Positions 23,432 through 38,100 of a stretch of 64,000 bases of DNA are shown piece by piece; the stretch's first letter is position 1, and every line of letters starts with the position of its first letter. This DNA comes from Cyanoderma ruficeps (Eukaryota; Chordata; Aves; Passeriformes; Timaliidae). Under the pieces are notes generated by a model, which made no database searches, was not told the origin of the DNA, and saw nothing but the letters and a program-made list of their open reading frames with translations. The stretch covers positions 3,465,521 to 3,529,520 of the forward strand of contig VZDJ01000090.1 of NCBI GenBank assembly GCA_008694505.1, read 5' to 3'. Both the position numbers and the translations under genes were made by a program.

Positions 23432-26209
23432 AGGTCTCTCTGAAGAATGTGAGAAGGGCTCTAAAAAGAGATCAGAGCTTCTCACCCAACCCCAGGCTAG
23501 AATGAGTACAATCTGAGAACTCCAGCACCAGCTCCATGCCACCAAAAGGATTGTCCACCCTCTGGACATCCTATGGGGATGTGAGAGATGGGGCCAGAGG
23601 AGCTGCCTCACCTTACCTCTTAGGACCTGTGCATTGTCTGGACATTCTCACTAGCCTGGAGGTGACTGGCAGAAGCAAAACTGCTGAAATCCTTCACAGC
23701 AGGAACTCCTATGTCTGTACAACACTTACAAAAACTGTCTCTCCATCTGCTGAAGGCCCCTGTGGAAATGCCAAATAACCAAAGGAATCACAAAGGGGTT
23801 TTGGCATGGTAGGACAAATGATTGGATTGAGTTCCCAACAGTGTCTCAGAAAAAAAATTGGTGTTTGGACCATGACTTTAGTAGGGAGATACCAATACCA
23901 AAACGAAGTAAGTTAGAGCCTCTCTGAAACCTTACAGCAAGAGTGTCCATTTTTTCTGCTGCTGTCAGTTGTAGAAGAAATGGAAATTCCTTTTCAATAT
24001 GAACTGATTTTAAAATGAATAGGCCCATCATGGAGAAGCAAGGTGCAAGGTGCAGAATCTCAGCTTGGGGGAGGCCAGATCTATGTATGTGCCTTGCATG
24101 GGCCTCTTCTAGAAGCTGGGGGTGGGATTTATGTGATCAGTGCTGAGCATCTCCTTCTCCAGTCATCAGTCTGAACTACTCTTACTGGAGAGAAATAGGT
24201 CCTTCTGGTGAGTATTTCACCTCCCTCTACCACAAACATCTGACATAGGCAAGATGTGTCACATCATCATTATCATGTCTTCTTTTCTCCAGTGAGCGTA
24301 AAGGGAGCCAGGAGGAACTATCTCAGATGAAGTGGGAACATAAGAAGTTAATAGAAATAAATCCCCCTCCAGGCGTATCAATGGCACCAAGACTCCTGCT
24401 AAATTGCTCATCTTTATCCCTTCCATCATTCTTTTACAGACACACATGAAATCATATCTCAGCAAATGGGAGTTGGTCCCTTCCCAGGATGTTTGTCAAG
24501 AACAGTGAGGATCATACACCTTCATTGTGAGGACATTGTCACGCGAGGAAAATGGCTCATGTTCAAAGCATGGGGACTCAGGTGACCTTGAAAATTGCTC
24601 TCAGGAACAATGGACAACTTGAAAATTTGGTAACTGCCAGCACCTGAAGTTAACCATATCTAGTTTAAATGACAATCATTCTTTCTTAAATATGGTACCT
24701 GTCTGATGTCGGGGGAGGCAGGAGAGGGCAGGGGATTGATGGAATTGGGGCTTCTTTGAGACTAGCTCTGAAGAAGGTGTTAATCTGCCTCTACTTTAAG
24801 GAATGGGTAGAGAGGACCAGATCTGTAATAATGTTCCATAAAGATTAGTCATTTGCATGATCTCTCTTTCCTGGAGTTTTGTGAAACATTTGAAACAGGA
24901 TATTGACCCCACTAGATACCTAATGTTACTTCATAGATTGACCCTTACTCTAGTTGACACAACAATTCAAACTTCAGCGAAGAAAAATAACCATGAGGAT
25001 TATCAAATTCAGAGAACAGTTCTGCAAATCCTGAAGATGCCCTACAGCCCAAATCCTTATTTTTAGAAATGTCAGATTTCCTGGTTTCTTCTCTGAATAA
25101 AGCCTTTTAAAAGAAAGGTTTATTTACCTGTCCTCAAGGAAGCATAGAAAGGAAGCAAATCAGAAAGCCAAGAAGATGCTGGAGATGGTGAACTACAGCT
25201 CTGAAAGTATTTTTTTCTAGATGCCTTTAAGGAAGATGGAGGCACAAAGTCATCTTCTATTCTGAGCCACCCTTTTAAAAAGTCACACAGAATATTTCTG
25301 CAATGATAAAGTTGCTTTGATTTGCAATGAAGAAACTGAAAAGGCAACATAAGGAGTCATCTCATGGCAGTCTGATCAGGTCTAATGTAATCCCCCTGAC
25401 CACACTGGTTATTCCTCTGAACCTTGGTCATTCACCAGGAGTATCCTGCATCTTACTGAGTATAAGGCAATGACACTGGATTAGTGTCACTAGCTGAGGG
25501 ACAAAATTGCCCTAAGAAGGCTAGGAGTCCAGCTATCACGTTGAAATGAATGGGAACTGGACCACACATGCAGAAAGAGCTGAGTTCCAGGACTGTTAGA
25601 GCAGTTTCATGTCTAAAGGCAAGTATTGTTTCAGATAAAATTTGTTTTATTTATTCGATTAAAAGCAGAATGTTCTATGACCTTATATGACCAGAATGAA
25701 AAGCCCCCTAAACATCAGTGTCTCTATCTACTTTTCAGTCTTCCTGTTCTCCTGAAAGAGTTTGAATAGTGTTTGATGTTTAAACAAGTTTGGCACTCAT
25801 GGCCAGCTCCCATGACTTTTTTTTCTAGGATAACAAGTCCAAAACTTATGACAGAATTGATGATTCTGATTCTGTTGAGAGTCCACCAGAAGTTCATATA
25901 AAACTTCGTAGCTCTTCACTACCGTTCCCATATTGTGTCAACTGATGTAGCTTAAGAGAAGTACCACAGCTTTACTGATATTGATCACACAGTAAGAGAT
26001 GTTTAAGGACTCCTCACCAGCAGTAAGGATAGATGTAAAATGTAAATGGGAAGCGTAGCATGAGGTTGAGTATAAGTTGGCAGAGTTCAGCATGTTGAAA
26101 CATTTGCTAATTACCGATGCATCTGCCTCCCAGCAGAACTGGGTATTTGTTATCCTCAGGGCTGGAGGGCAACATTATTACTGCCGTGTTTTCTCACTGG
26201 GCTATCACA
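23432..26209. other. Non-coding stretch, nothing recognised
   Basis: Short chance frames only. No repeat family or splice-like exon that I can name. Confidence 0.5.
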
Positions 26210-26223
26210 CCGAGAGGTGGCAA
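26210..26223 (+). promoter_or_regulatory. CTCF-like site
   Basis: CCGAGAGGTGGCAA matches the core of the CTCF motif (CC, then AGGTGGCA), with weaker agreement in the middle and at the last base. The flanks keep further CpGs (ATGCGATACGGC), and a TGCTAATTACC homeodomain-type site lies 100 bp to the left. It could mark a domain boundary left of NHLH2, but a single motif match is weak evidence. Confidence 0.3.
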
Positions 26224-29200
26224 CATGCGATACGGCATTTTTAAGCAAATGATCCTGAATCTCACTTGATTTGTGAACAAATATGAAAAGTGGCTCAATT
26301 CAACCTCAGAGGTACTGCAAGAGGAACAGGACTGGGCAGTGGGCTGAATTTGGTCTGTTGGGTTGACAGTTTTTCCTGCCTGCCAAAAGATTACTGAGGT
26401 GTCCTGTTTGGAGCAAATCACCAGAGCATTACCCAGGGAATTTTCTGAAATACATGGTAATGGAAATCAATATCCCATAATGAGGTGACACAGGAGTACA
26501 AGAAAACTGGCATGTTTGGTGTCTGAGAGAAACTCTGAGTAGTTGATTTCTCTATTTTGGCTAAATTGCTGTGGATTACGTGATCATATCCATAGGAACA
26601 GGGCACAAAACATCTTGGTTTGGGTGACCATAGTTAAGTTCCCAAAAATAGGGAAACAAATAGGGCCTTACCTCCAGAGCTCCTGTAGATCCATAAATTC
26701 TCAAGTCTTAGCTGCTCTGGGAGATAAATGACACTTTTATTTAGATGTTAAGAACTGAGATGAATTTTATTCACTCAGGTATAAAAATATGAGCCACTAT
26801 GCTTGGATAGGTAATTAACAGTGCTTGTGAGGATTCTTCTTGAAATGACACCCATGATGGCCCTCATCAAACAGAGCTCACTGTTCTTGCTCTTTAGATA
26901 ATATTTTCCCATTGGTTAAACTGGGAAAGGTAGCAGATTTCTCTCACAACAACATACTTCCATACAGCCTGTTATCACCTGCCCTCATTTCCAAGGGTCC
27001 TATCAGCCAGCCTGTAAGCCATAAGGCTTCTCCTCCCTTCAGTGGAGGTAATATACCTTCCACTTTTCTTTCTTTCTTTTTTTTTTTCAGCTGAACTCCA
27101 TGTTTTCCCATAAATTTGCATCCTGAACTTGCAGCTCATTTTCTGTCTGCATGCTTAGCCCACCTACCTCAAGAGACTGTGGCCCACTCCAGCCTCTCCT
27201 GTGCCAAGAACCACTGGCATATTCAAATTTCTCAGAGCTTTTCTAAGTCTTATTTAACCAACAAACCAAGAAAAGTATTATTACTTCATCCTCTGGCTCT
27301 CAAAGTCAAAAACATTGGCTCACTAAGGAGTACAAGCACAGATACAATTTAAATATATCCAAAATGGCTTTTTTTTTTGCCTAGTGAGTTAATTGTAAAT
27401 GCCTGATTTCCACAGACATAAGAGCAAACAACAAGGAGAAACTGAAGAACAGTAGAAATAACCCTAAATTTGTGTAGAACAGTTTTATTTTGAGGAAAGA
27501 GCATGGAAAGAGCAGCTCTTGGCAACAACTAGTGGAGAGAAGAAACAGTGATTATTTACAAGAGCAAGGAAAGTATTGTGAGACTGCATTAAGGAGCAAA
27601 GCAAGAAGACACAGGACAGGACATAGCAGAAGGAAAATGTGATCTGGACCTATAAAGACAGAGCTTGCCAGCAAGCTGTGGCCCCTCCCACAGGACTGAA
27701 TCATGATGTGTGAAAGAGTGGTGAGCACAGTCCGATGCCAGAGAAGGACTCTCCTGGCCCATACAGCTTGGTGGCACAGTGTCACTCATGAGAAGTGTAA
27801 GAATCCATTAGCTTCCTGGGAAAACCACTCCTGCTAGCGTTTCCCGAAATAAAATTGTGGNGAATGGAATGGTACTAAGATGCTTGTAAGTGTCTGAGGG
27901 ATGCCACAGGTTGATGTATCTCAAATAGAGGCAAATCAGACAAGCTGTAGAACATGCATATCCTCTCTGGATCTGACACAGGGTGAGGTGTTGGAGAAGG
28001 TCTCCTGAAGCACTTTCAGCATATGAGAGCTGCTGGTAGATGGAAAAGCCTCCAATGGGACACAGAAATCCTGTGGCTAGAGTATTTAAAATCAGGCAAA
28101 ACAGTAATAGAGGTATGATCCTTTATAAGCATATGACAGGAGGAAAAGGAAGCAGACAAGATCTCATAAATCTTTTCCATCTCTAGTTTCATAAGCTCAT
28201 TTCCTATTTTGTATTACCCTATGCCTGCATGTCACATACATAAGGAACTCAGCAGAAGGGTGGCCCTACCAATATTTTTAAGATGTCACACCTGTGTCTG
28301 GTGTAAAAAATAATGACACCAGTGCTAGTGATAGTGTGCACTGGCGGCTCTGAGGACACCCAAACTCTGGGCCAGAAGAAGTGGGACATAGTAAAATCGT
28401 TATGAGTGAGAATCTTCAGCCCAGACTGTCCGTCTGAAAGGGGGAGGGCAACAAATGCTGGAGCCTGAGTTTTGCTTCTGGGCCTGGGTGGTCTTGTGCC
28501 TTTGCGAATGAAGCTATTTAGACTTCTTTAGATCTCTGTACTTGCTCAGCCACCCTGGTTTTACTACAGAAGGCCTTAGGCTAAAGAGAAAGAGAGCCAC
28601 TGGCTCTCAGCTGCTCAAGATAAGGTAAATTCACCAATTTCAAGCCCTTCTAGGTTTGTTTGCCTATTGACTGGCCACAACTATTGAGATCAGCCATGAA
28701 ACTTGTCATCAGAGCCTAACTTTTCAATACCACAAGTCCTAAGTTTTGTTTCCATCTCAAGTCAAAAATCATGCAGAGTTCCTAAGTGTGAATAATTTAC
28801 ATTAGTGGATGGTGTGGCAATTACTTGGATTAACACACTCAAATAAGTTCACCACCCTCAAGGAAGCTCAAAGCTCAGCATGACCTGATCTTACTGCTAG
28901 AAACCTTTTGTCTTTTTTTTTCTTTTTAGTAATTTTTCTCCTTCCTCTTTTCCTACTGCTTTCTTCTTTCCTTCCGTTTCATACCTTTTCTTACCATTTG
29001 CCTCCTTGCAGTACAATCTCCTCTCCTTAGTACAAAGCCCTGCACAGAACAGGATTCAGACAAGATGACCTGGGCAGTCATGGCTACCAGGCCTATTTCA
29101 GACAGTGCTTAGCCCAACAACTCTCTTCCTCATGCAGCTTTTTGTCAAGCCTTGCTCTGCATTTGATTCCCCCCAGCCTTCAGGACTGCATCCTGCCAGT

Positions 29201-29452
29201 TTGATATAGTGCAATGCCAATTATTTCAGCTGTGACATGTGAGGATAAAGTTGTGGGGGAGGAGGCTGAATAAGTCCCTGAGAAATCACAGTGGCCAGGT
29301 CTTCAGGAGCTCTGAAGAAACTAATTCCCTTCAAAATCAATACTGCAATGCCATTGAGAAATCAAAGCAATGTACTTGAGTGAGACCACAGCTGAATATA
29401 CCCGAGAACCAGTGTCCTGATCACACACACCACGGTGCCTGATCCCCTCTCC
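26224..29452. other. Non-coding stretch, nothing recognised
   Basis: Holds one ambiguous base near 27861 and pyrimidine-rich runs at 27066-27088, 27369-27379 and 28910-28975. No gene or mobile element was identified by eye. Confidence 0.5.
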
Positions 29453-29468
29453 CTTGCAATATTGCAAG
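29453..29468. repeat. 16-bp perfect palindrome
   Basis: CTTGCAATATTGCAAG is its own reverse complement. Its two halves, TTGCAAT and ATTGCAA, resemble C/EBP-family half sites. It lies in a block (about 29380-29580) that keeps several CpGs and homeodomain-like AT cores (AATTAATTG, AATCATAAA), so it may belong to a conserved regulatory element. Confidence 0.7.
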
Positions 29469-29840
29469 TCACAAAGAAATTAATTGCAGTCCACGGGGCG
29501 GTGCAATCATAAAGCATGAGTAAATGAGTGGAGAATCTGGGCCGATAAAAATACACTCCCAGTGATCGAAACATTCTTTGCCAGCCCATTTTTTTTCCTC
29601 GTCCATTTTTTTGTCTTCTTCTCTTCATGCTTAACTTCACTTCTCAGGCTTCCTTGCACTATGATTATTATTATCGCTATTATTATTATCATTGTTGCTT
29701 TGTGGGCTGAGAGTTGCAGATCTCAAAAATAAAGCAGATGTCAGCAGCTCTGAAGGATCCTATTCTATTACACAGCAGAACAAATGAGTATGTCAAGGAA
29801 GGGCTTTCCAATCTAACAAGAAAACAGCACAAGCAGACAC

Positions 29841-29860
29841 TAAATAAATAAATAAATAAA
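29841..29860 (+). repeat. (AAAT)n microsatellite
   Basis: Five copies of a TAAA/AAAT unit. A separate ATT-rich simple tract lies about 29661-29694. Confidence 0.85.
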
Positions 29861-31876
29861 CCCTGCGGGGACAGGCAGACTAGTTCTGATTGGATATTAT
29901 GCTAACATGATGCCTACTTTCTACGCTAACACTGTTTTAATACATTTAAATGATACTGGGGAAATAAGTCATGAAATAGGAGAAGAAGTCTTCATGTCAG
30001 AAATGATTAAAATTATCCAAGGGGGCCAGACTGCCTCTCTCATGGAGACGTGGCTCATGGTGTGGGATTATGAATGTAGCCCAAACAGTATTTCCATAGT
30101 GTGCCTGACTCCATCTCATTACCTTTGCCAATGATTGCTTTTCCTGGCTGCTGGAAGAGCAGTCCAGCTGGTGAGGGGGAGCCCAGCACCAATGTCTGCA
30201 CCATGGCAAAGTCTCAGTCTCTGCTGAGGCTCTGGAATGCCTCTGGGTTTTACAGGGATATGCCACAGGGAAATGCCTGAGCAGCCATAAGAGGGACCAG
30301 AGCCAGCTGCCACATGGGTGCCCCTGCCTGATGCTTGTAGCGGGTGCAGGCCCACCTCCTGCTTTGCTGCAAATGGACCACGAGCCAGGCTGAGCTTTTT
30401 GGGAAGGCATGTTTCCAGAGCCAGGCTATATTCCTTAAAGTAGTCTCCCTCCAAAGATTCTGAACAGGGACAAAACCAAGCCTTGCTTGACTCAACCTGT
30501 AGTCTTTAATCTTTCTCTCCTCCCCAGCTACCTGCCCCATGCTCCCCATTTCACACAAAGGGAGATCTCTTTTCTCTTGAGGGATTTACATAAAGGGACT
30601 GAATATACTTGTCAAGTTCCATGCAGCAAAATGTTAATTTTGCTTGTGAAACTGCAGCCTTGGAAGACCCTCCATCTCCTGAGTCTTTGCAGTCCTAGTA
30701 AATGGCCATTTATTAGCCGCAGTCCATAATTTGCTTCCTTCTGTGACCCGTCCTGTAATTTTCCTTGAGATGACAAGCTCTGAATGAAAAGCATACTCAT
30801 TTTCCAGCTATAGCATATAAAATATGGATATGGTCATGAAATCTTGAATCCATCAAAAAAGCAGAGACTTTTCCTTTTAGGACCTAAGGCTCTAAGGACC
30901 CAGGACTGGGCTGGATCCTCCATACCCTGCAAGCTACAGTGTGCTCAGGCACAGACCAGTGATACTGATCTCAATTATGAGTAACTTGATTCACTCTAGT
31001 GCTCCAACAGATGAGCTTTGATGAGCCCCATAGCAGCAGTTTAAGAACTTCCTGGTGACCCTCCTTCCATTACTCCCTTTCCAGAATTGGCAGATGGGAA
31101 TGTGCATCCTCCTGTGGCTCTGCCGTGGTGAAGTTTGGTGCATTAGCTTAAAAGCACTGAGACACCAGATGATGAACTGGAGCTGCTGAGACTTTCTGTC
31201 ACAGGGGCAATAACTTGTGGCTGGTGGAGGAGGCAGACAGCTGGATATGAAAGTAGCCTAAACTGCCACAAAAATGCTGACCAGTTCTTCTCTCAGCCCT
31301 GAGTGAATCAAACTACATTAGCTTCTGCTCAATGCTGCAGAGCAGCAGTTGTCAGGAAGTTCATACCCACTGCACAGAGGGGGACAACTCCTCGCAACTA
31401 ATTCCTTATTCCAAGAGACTCTGGAGAAAATGAGCAGTGGAGAGACCTTACTTGAGAAAACCAGAAAAGGACTTCAAGACAGCCCAACATTTAACTTTAT
31501 TTCTTTAAACCTGGGCCCTGAAAGCAAACTATGGTCAATAGCAAGCAAGAGTGTTTACAGTCTCAAACTAGCTCAGAGGTTTCATTTTTTCTGGAACCAA
31601 GGACTCAGAGATGCCATGCTTTGTAAGTGACCCTATGGAGACTATAGCTACCACCAGTCTGTGGAATAATTCCCTTGGGAATGTTCTCCAAACACTGGGA
31701 TCAGAGGATGACAGCATCAGCAGACCTGAGAGTGTGAGCTTATTTGGTTTAGCAGAGCATCATTAATTACTGCTCTACACTAAGCCACTTCATGGAGGTA
31801 GGCAGAGGACTGTTCTTCTGCATAAAAACTCCTGACATCTGAGTCTTGGTGAAGAAAGCTTTGAATTGACTCTAGG
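29861..31876. other. Non-coding stretch, nothing recognised
   Basis: A minus-strand frame of up to 137 codons at 29997-30410 is unaccompanied by any recognisable domain, and overlapping frames exist on the same strand, so it is treated as chance. Confidence 0.5.
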
Positions 31877-32172
31877 ATCATAGAATGGTTTGGGTTGAAA
31901 GGGACCTTAAAGATCTCCTAGTTCCAATGCCCCCACCATGGACGGGAACAGCTTCCACTAGACCGGGTGGCTCAAAGCCTCATCTGACCTGATACTGAAC
32001 ATTTCCAGGGATGGGGCATCCACAGCTTCTCTGGGCAACCCATGCCAGTGCCTCACCACCCTCAGAGTAAAGAATTGTTTCCTAATGTCTAATCTAAACT
32101 TACCTTCTTTCATTTTGGAGCCATTCCCCCTTGCCCTGTCACTACACACCCTTGTAAAAAGTCCCTTTCCAG
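31877..32172 (-). mobile_element. CR1 LINE 3' fragment
   Basis: Opens with ATCATAGAATGGTTTGGGTT and follows the CR1 tail in reverse complement through CTTCCACTAGACCGGGTGGC, TCCAGGGATGGGGCATCCAC and TAAAGAATTGTTTCCTAATG to CCCTTGTAAAAAGTCCCTTT. About 296 bp remain. It is similar in type to the copy at 4576-4970 but truncated earlier on its 5' side. Confidence 0.93.
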
Positions 32173-35100
32173 TCATTCAGTGAGAGTTTCTTGGGGCAAC
32201 ATGCACATTCTTATCCCTGACAGGGATAAGAAAGACTGCTGAAGTGGAGCTACACAGAGCTGAACATTTAACTACAATACACAGAAATGGAAACATCTTC
32301 CATCCTACAGCCTTCACATCAGGCACTCTTCACCTCCTAGAAATTCATACACTTGCTAAGCCATATGGGCTTTCAAGTGCTTTACAGCATCCTACTACAT
32401 CTCTAGTCTTATTAAAAATCTTGTCAGTAACTGTGAACGATGAAATTGTGCCCCATCAAAACGATGCAAGATAGTTCATATCTCATAGAATTTTGACCTC
32501 AGTACTCTTCATACACATTCATACTTCTCTGTGTCTGACACTCTCCAGGCACAGTTTCAAATTCATCTCAACACCATGAGGGCTAGAAGCACTTTTGCAA
32601 GGGGGTGCTGTAATTTTACATAATCATGACTCCAGAAAAAATCCAGGCTCATATGTTTCATACTAACCCTGCAGACATGAACACAGAGGCCACAGAAGAA
32701 GGAGTAAATTAGAATGTGAATTATAACATGAAATTTCCTAGATGTGCAATTGTTTGCTTTTTTATTTCATCTTTAATTGTAGCCTTAAAGTGGACTTTTC
32801 TTGAGAAGGCAAGCAGAAAATCTGGAACCTGAGAAGAATCTAAAGAAGCTTACTTAAAATGTCCCTATTTGAATTTGTATGTATATATATATCTATATAA
32901 GGAGTTACTGCCCTAGGATATTTCAGTAGAGCTCCTATAAACATCAGGCATTGTCATAGATACAAATAGAAATTGTCTGAGTTCATGAGGAAATCCTGAA
33001 AAGATAACAGAGGTTATTTTATCCTACAGGGAGGCTGTGTTCTTCACTTTGACTGAGTCCTGACCAGCAAATCTTCTTGTTAAGACTTCTCCCCTTCAAA
33101 CAAGGGACCACCCAACTAGGTAGTTTGAGAATAGTTTATGATGAACAATAGCAAATAACAGCATGGGGAAACAATAGGGAAAATAAGGGGTCCAGGCAGG
33201 AAGGATAACAGTGTCCAATGGACAAATTTCATATTGAGAAAGATATGAAGAAACATATCCAAGAAGAGGATGCAAAACCAACTCTAGAGACCACACAAGA
33301 AGACAGAGTTCAAAATGATGAGACTAGAAGGAGAGAAACCTCCAGCAATTAGTGACCAAGCTGCTTTAAGTTCAGAGAGAATCTCAAAAATCAGGACACC
33401 GGTGCTACATAGCCTCAGTAAAATGGAGAAGGTGGTCAATGGAAATGACTGAAGACAGAGAAGACCCAACACCATCTTCCACATGCTCAGGAATGGAGAA
33501 CCAGAGGTCTGGAAGTTGAGGGAGAAGCAGCTGTTGGAGGACATTAAGCCTGCACAGGGATGGAGCCTAGGATATGGTATACCCTGCTGTGGGAAAGGAA
33601 TGGTTCTTCAGACACCTGATTGTATTCCCTGGAAACATTTTGATAGGAAAAACAATTTGTTAGGCCTGATTGGCTTCTTGGAATAAATCAATTTGCCTCC
33701 TCCTTTACCAGGAATGACCATACAACTCACAGAAGGCAACATAAAGGCAGTTACAGCTGGCCTAAGCTATAAAGTAGAAACAAAATGCTCTTGAACACTC
33801 CACATGCTGGTGAAAACCTTCCTGCTCATTCCAGGAGATGCTGATACTGTCCATGTCTGGGGAAAAGCCACTGAACTGGGTAGAGTACCTGGTACCTCCT
33901 GTGAGGCCGTTCTTACCCTGCATGTAATGTAAGAAAAGCATGGCAGCTTTTCTTCCCTGGTCAACTGGCCTAAGCAGTCCAGTAATGATGACTGGGTTTT
34001 GTTTTACAAGTTCTAATTCCTGATGAAGGAAGGAAGCCTGTGGGCTGGGGTGCTTGGCATCAATAGAGGGAGAAACATCTGCTTATTGGAATGCAGGTGG
34101 CTGTAAAATCTTAATTTTTTTCTTTTTCTATTTTTTTTTCTTTTTCATAGGAAAGAGCATTCCCCATGGCTACACACACAGACATCAGATTTAAAAATAG
34201 CCAAGTTCCACCTCGACTGTGGGTGAGTGAAAGACAGAAGACAGATGCGTTGGCTGCCAGCTAGACTTGACATCTACTTTTTCTTTCCTCACCCTGGCAG
34301 CCAGCAGTTGCACACATGTGCACAGGTAAGGTCCTCAGTGGCAAAGCACACAGTGGCTGCCTCCCCCTCAACTCACTGACTGCTGCCTGCCAGCTGTGTG
34401 TGTCTGGGAGCCACATAAACCCACACTCCCCATTTAGTACATCAGGCCTGTATAAAAATCACCAAGTTCCTCCTGTTTGTCCTGCTAAATTCGCAAATTC
34501 CTCACTAGTCATTTATGTGTGGGGATTGCTATCGAGTTCCCTGCAAAGGTTAACACATCTCTGTTTCTGGCTTGTTCTGTTAACTCCTTTAGTGCCTGAT
34601 CCACATGGACACTTTCCATGGCTCCAACCTATATAATGATTGTGTGTGCTTGTGCGTGACTGGTCTCACTTTCAGACCCTGGCCCAGTCAATTAAATGTG
34701 ATCAATTTCAAGGAACAGGTCTTGGTCTTGCTTCCTTCCTCTTACCCGGAGTGCAGGAGATTCCTCCTCTTTTTCTTAACTGGCTTTAATCCACCCACTG
34801 TTTATGCTTCCAACCAAATGCATTAATTGAAAACATAAGGCACTACTGCCCACATACTCAATGCTACTCTTCATGTGCTCATCAGCAGTAGAAGCCACAG
34901 TAATTCAGCAAACTTGGCTATTTTATTTGCAAACATGTTTACAAGCATCTCTTTATGCACTTACCTAAATCACGTCTCACAGAGAAGTCCTTTCCATGGG
35001 AAATTATGGATGGTGAAAAGTTGCATGCGTTCAAACCACAACTCGACAAATTCAGAAAAGGAAAATTCATCCAGTGCATTAAACTTTAATTAACTGGATG

Positions 35101-38100
35101 TCAGGGGAATATTTGAGGGCAGTATCACTGTAGATTTATGCTATTCTTATAGGTTTCCCTTTTTGGTAATGCTGAAAACAAGATACCTTTGGTCTAACCC
35201 CCTGTGAACATTCTTAGGTTTTTACACATTTTTTCCATAATTTTAGTGTGATATGATTTCCTAATAAACCCATTCCAGGAGCATCCAGGCTGCATTAAGG
35301 TCTTACAGACACACTATAGAGCACAGTAAGTATTTCTTGTTCTACATTCAGAGCTTGGCATGCTAAGCATAACATTTCTGGTCTAGGAAGATGGACAGGA
35401 AGACTGGAAAATATCCCATGATCAGAACAACCTTAGGAATAAAACAGACTTGGTCTCTTCTGCATAATGACAAGGCATTGAATCCTGTTAGTGTAACAAA
35501 AAGAAGGCTGCAGAATTGATATGGCCACTACTAATGAATACTGACCTAGGAAGGACCAACAGATGTCTGGGTTTACTCAGGCATGTCTTCTCTTTCTGTC
35601 TGAAATGTTTGCCCAGGTGGAATTTTCCCATTTGTCCAAAATTTCCAGACATTTGACCTGAGCAGCAGCAATAGCTGTAGCTGTGCTCTGCATGATCAGA
35701 AAGTCCAAGCTAATAACTGGTGCATACAGGCATATCAGCAGTACAGCACATATGCATACACCTGTTTACAAAATCCTACCTAAACTTGATAACATAATAA
35801 AAGAGAACTCTAAATCCAGGGGCCAAGATATAAAATAATGACACAGCTGGATGCTGAAGGTGTGCATTCTCATTTTTCAGATCAGTGTTTTCAACAGTGG
35901 AGAGAAATATCTGGTGGAGTATCTTGCCATCATTGGGAATTCTCCATCACCATCAATGTTTAAACCATGAATGGGTATTATTTCTGAAAAATGCTTATAC
36001 AGGAAATGAAGAGGGAAGTCCTGTGGCCTTCAGCCTGTGGGGAGATGCTTACAGCAGTCCCTTCTGCCTTTAAAAACTCATCATCCTCCATTTCTCAAAG
36101 TACCCTTCTCCCAGGAGAGCTGTGAATACTCACTGACATCACAAGGACGGGTCAAGTCAACGTGGAGAGGTCAAGACAGTGTGGCAGGGAAAGGGCATGA
36201 CTCCCCTCATAAGCACACCTGGCTCTTTACAGTGGCAGCTGGATCTTACAGTGGCTGATGTCTCCTGTAGTCCAAGAAGCAAAGGAAATGGCTAGAAGTG
36301 GAGACCAAATTTCATAAGCCAAAGGCTGCAATCAGAAAAAAAAGAATCAGGATTTTGTCCAAAAGCCATATATTTCAACTGGTTTAAACATAGCAGCCAC
36401 TCCCAGGGAAGTCACACTCATACTTGCAGTGGAGCAGCTGAAGGTCCTGCCTGTCCCACAAACACTGGCAGACCCCAGCCAGGGTGAACTCACATCCAGA
36501 CCTGGTGGCCCTAGTACCTCTGTTCATGGAACACTATTTTTTCCCCCTTACCCAGTTACAGGCTGTTCCTGCCAGCACTCAAAACTCCTGACCGGTTATT
36601 AGAACAGCCTCAGAGAAAGTAAATATGACCAGTGGAAAAACAAAAAATACCACCCAAGTGTCTAAGGAAACCATGAGCTATGTCCAGCACAGATTTTTCA
36701 AAAGGACAAGGATTTTCATGGCTCAGCGTTCTAATTTGTTTGACCGTTTATTTCCAAGGAACACATCCAAGAGTGACAAGCTCCATTTATTTCAATGGGC
36801 AGCATATGCCAGCACCGTGAATGGCGTGTGCTATAAAAGAGAATGGATGTTCTCAAGCATCCTGGAAAGCTGTCCTTTCAGCAGGCAGAGGACATGAAGG
36901 TAATGGACGTGCAGCTCTGCTCTGACAAGCAACACCATAAAAGCAGCATTGTGGATTCTCATGTTTGATGTCTCCCCACAGCAGACCTAAGAGATTTGCT
37001 GAAGCTGAAAGTGAAAAATTACTAGCTAATACCTGGCCCAGCTGTGGAGAGAGCAGTTGGATTCTTTCATTATTCTACTTTTCCAGGCCAGAAGGACATC
37101 TCCTTGGGACATACGGCCACCTCAGGGTGTTAGTGCTTCACCCTTTTAGACTTTTAGGGGCTACGCACCAACCCAGACTATTCTCACAAATGACATCACC
37201 TTCAAATCATTGTGTGATGTGAATATGAGATGTTCACATGAGAAAGTGCCCTCTTTCCATAAAATACCATCACATGGCAGCTCTGTTTTCAATCTTGTCT
37301 CTTCGTGCTACATCCTGAAGACAATCTTCTTCTGAATCTTGCCTTTCCAAAGTCTGATTCCAATGAAGCCTGAAAAAACCCTGAATTGTGAGTCTCCATC
37401 ACAGATTCAGTACCACCTATGACATGATACTGTTTGGTGGCCTGTGACACTTCACTGTAAGTCCCACAAGAGTGGGCAACTTTTATTGGCTATCATTAAT
37501 GAATTAACTAATATTAGTTCTGTGTTAGGACTTACCTAGGGAGCAGTCTGGTTCATAAGGTTTTATTGGCTTGTCAGCAAGCCCTGGAAGTCAAAATAGA
37601 ATGATTTTCACCTTGCTTTTCAGTGAGATGGCCCCAACAAAGGTGGGGTGTGGCTTTGTTCATACTGAGTCTTTCCCTGGACTCCTTTAATTCTCATTAA
37701 ACTTAAGAGGTTTAATTCCACTGGGAAGGAGCAGTGTGAGCTGCAATGTTGTCCACAGGAAACTACCTCCCCCTTCTCCTCCAGCCAGGCAACATCTCAA
37801 GCCAGGTAAAGAAGAAGAGATGTTTATGACTCCCTTACAGCCCTCAGCATGGCAAAATGAAATCCCAAATTCTTCTTCAGGAGATTTCATGTCCACCTGT
37901 GCTGCAAGGCTCAGTATCCTGGATTTAGTCTGCAGTGAGGCCACAGCCATACAATACCCCTGGATGCCCACGGTACAGACTGGAGACCCTACTTGTGCCA
38001 GTGTTTTTCCTACTCACTTTCTCTTCAGCAGATGTAGCTTGTAGGTTGCAGTTTCACCTTTTATGGAGAAGCCAGATCAATGCTGTTCATGCCATCGAGG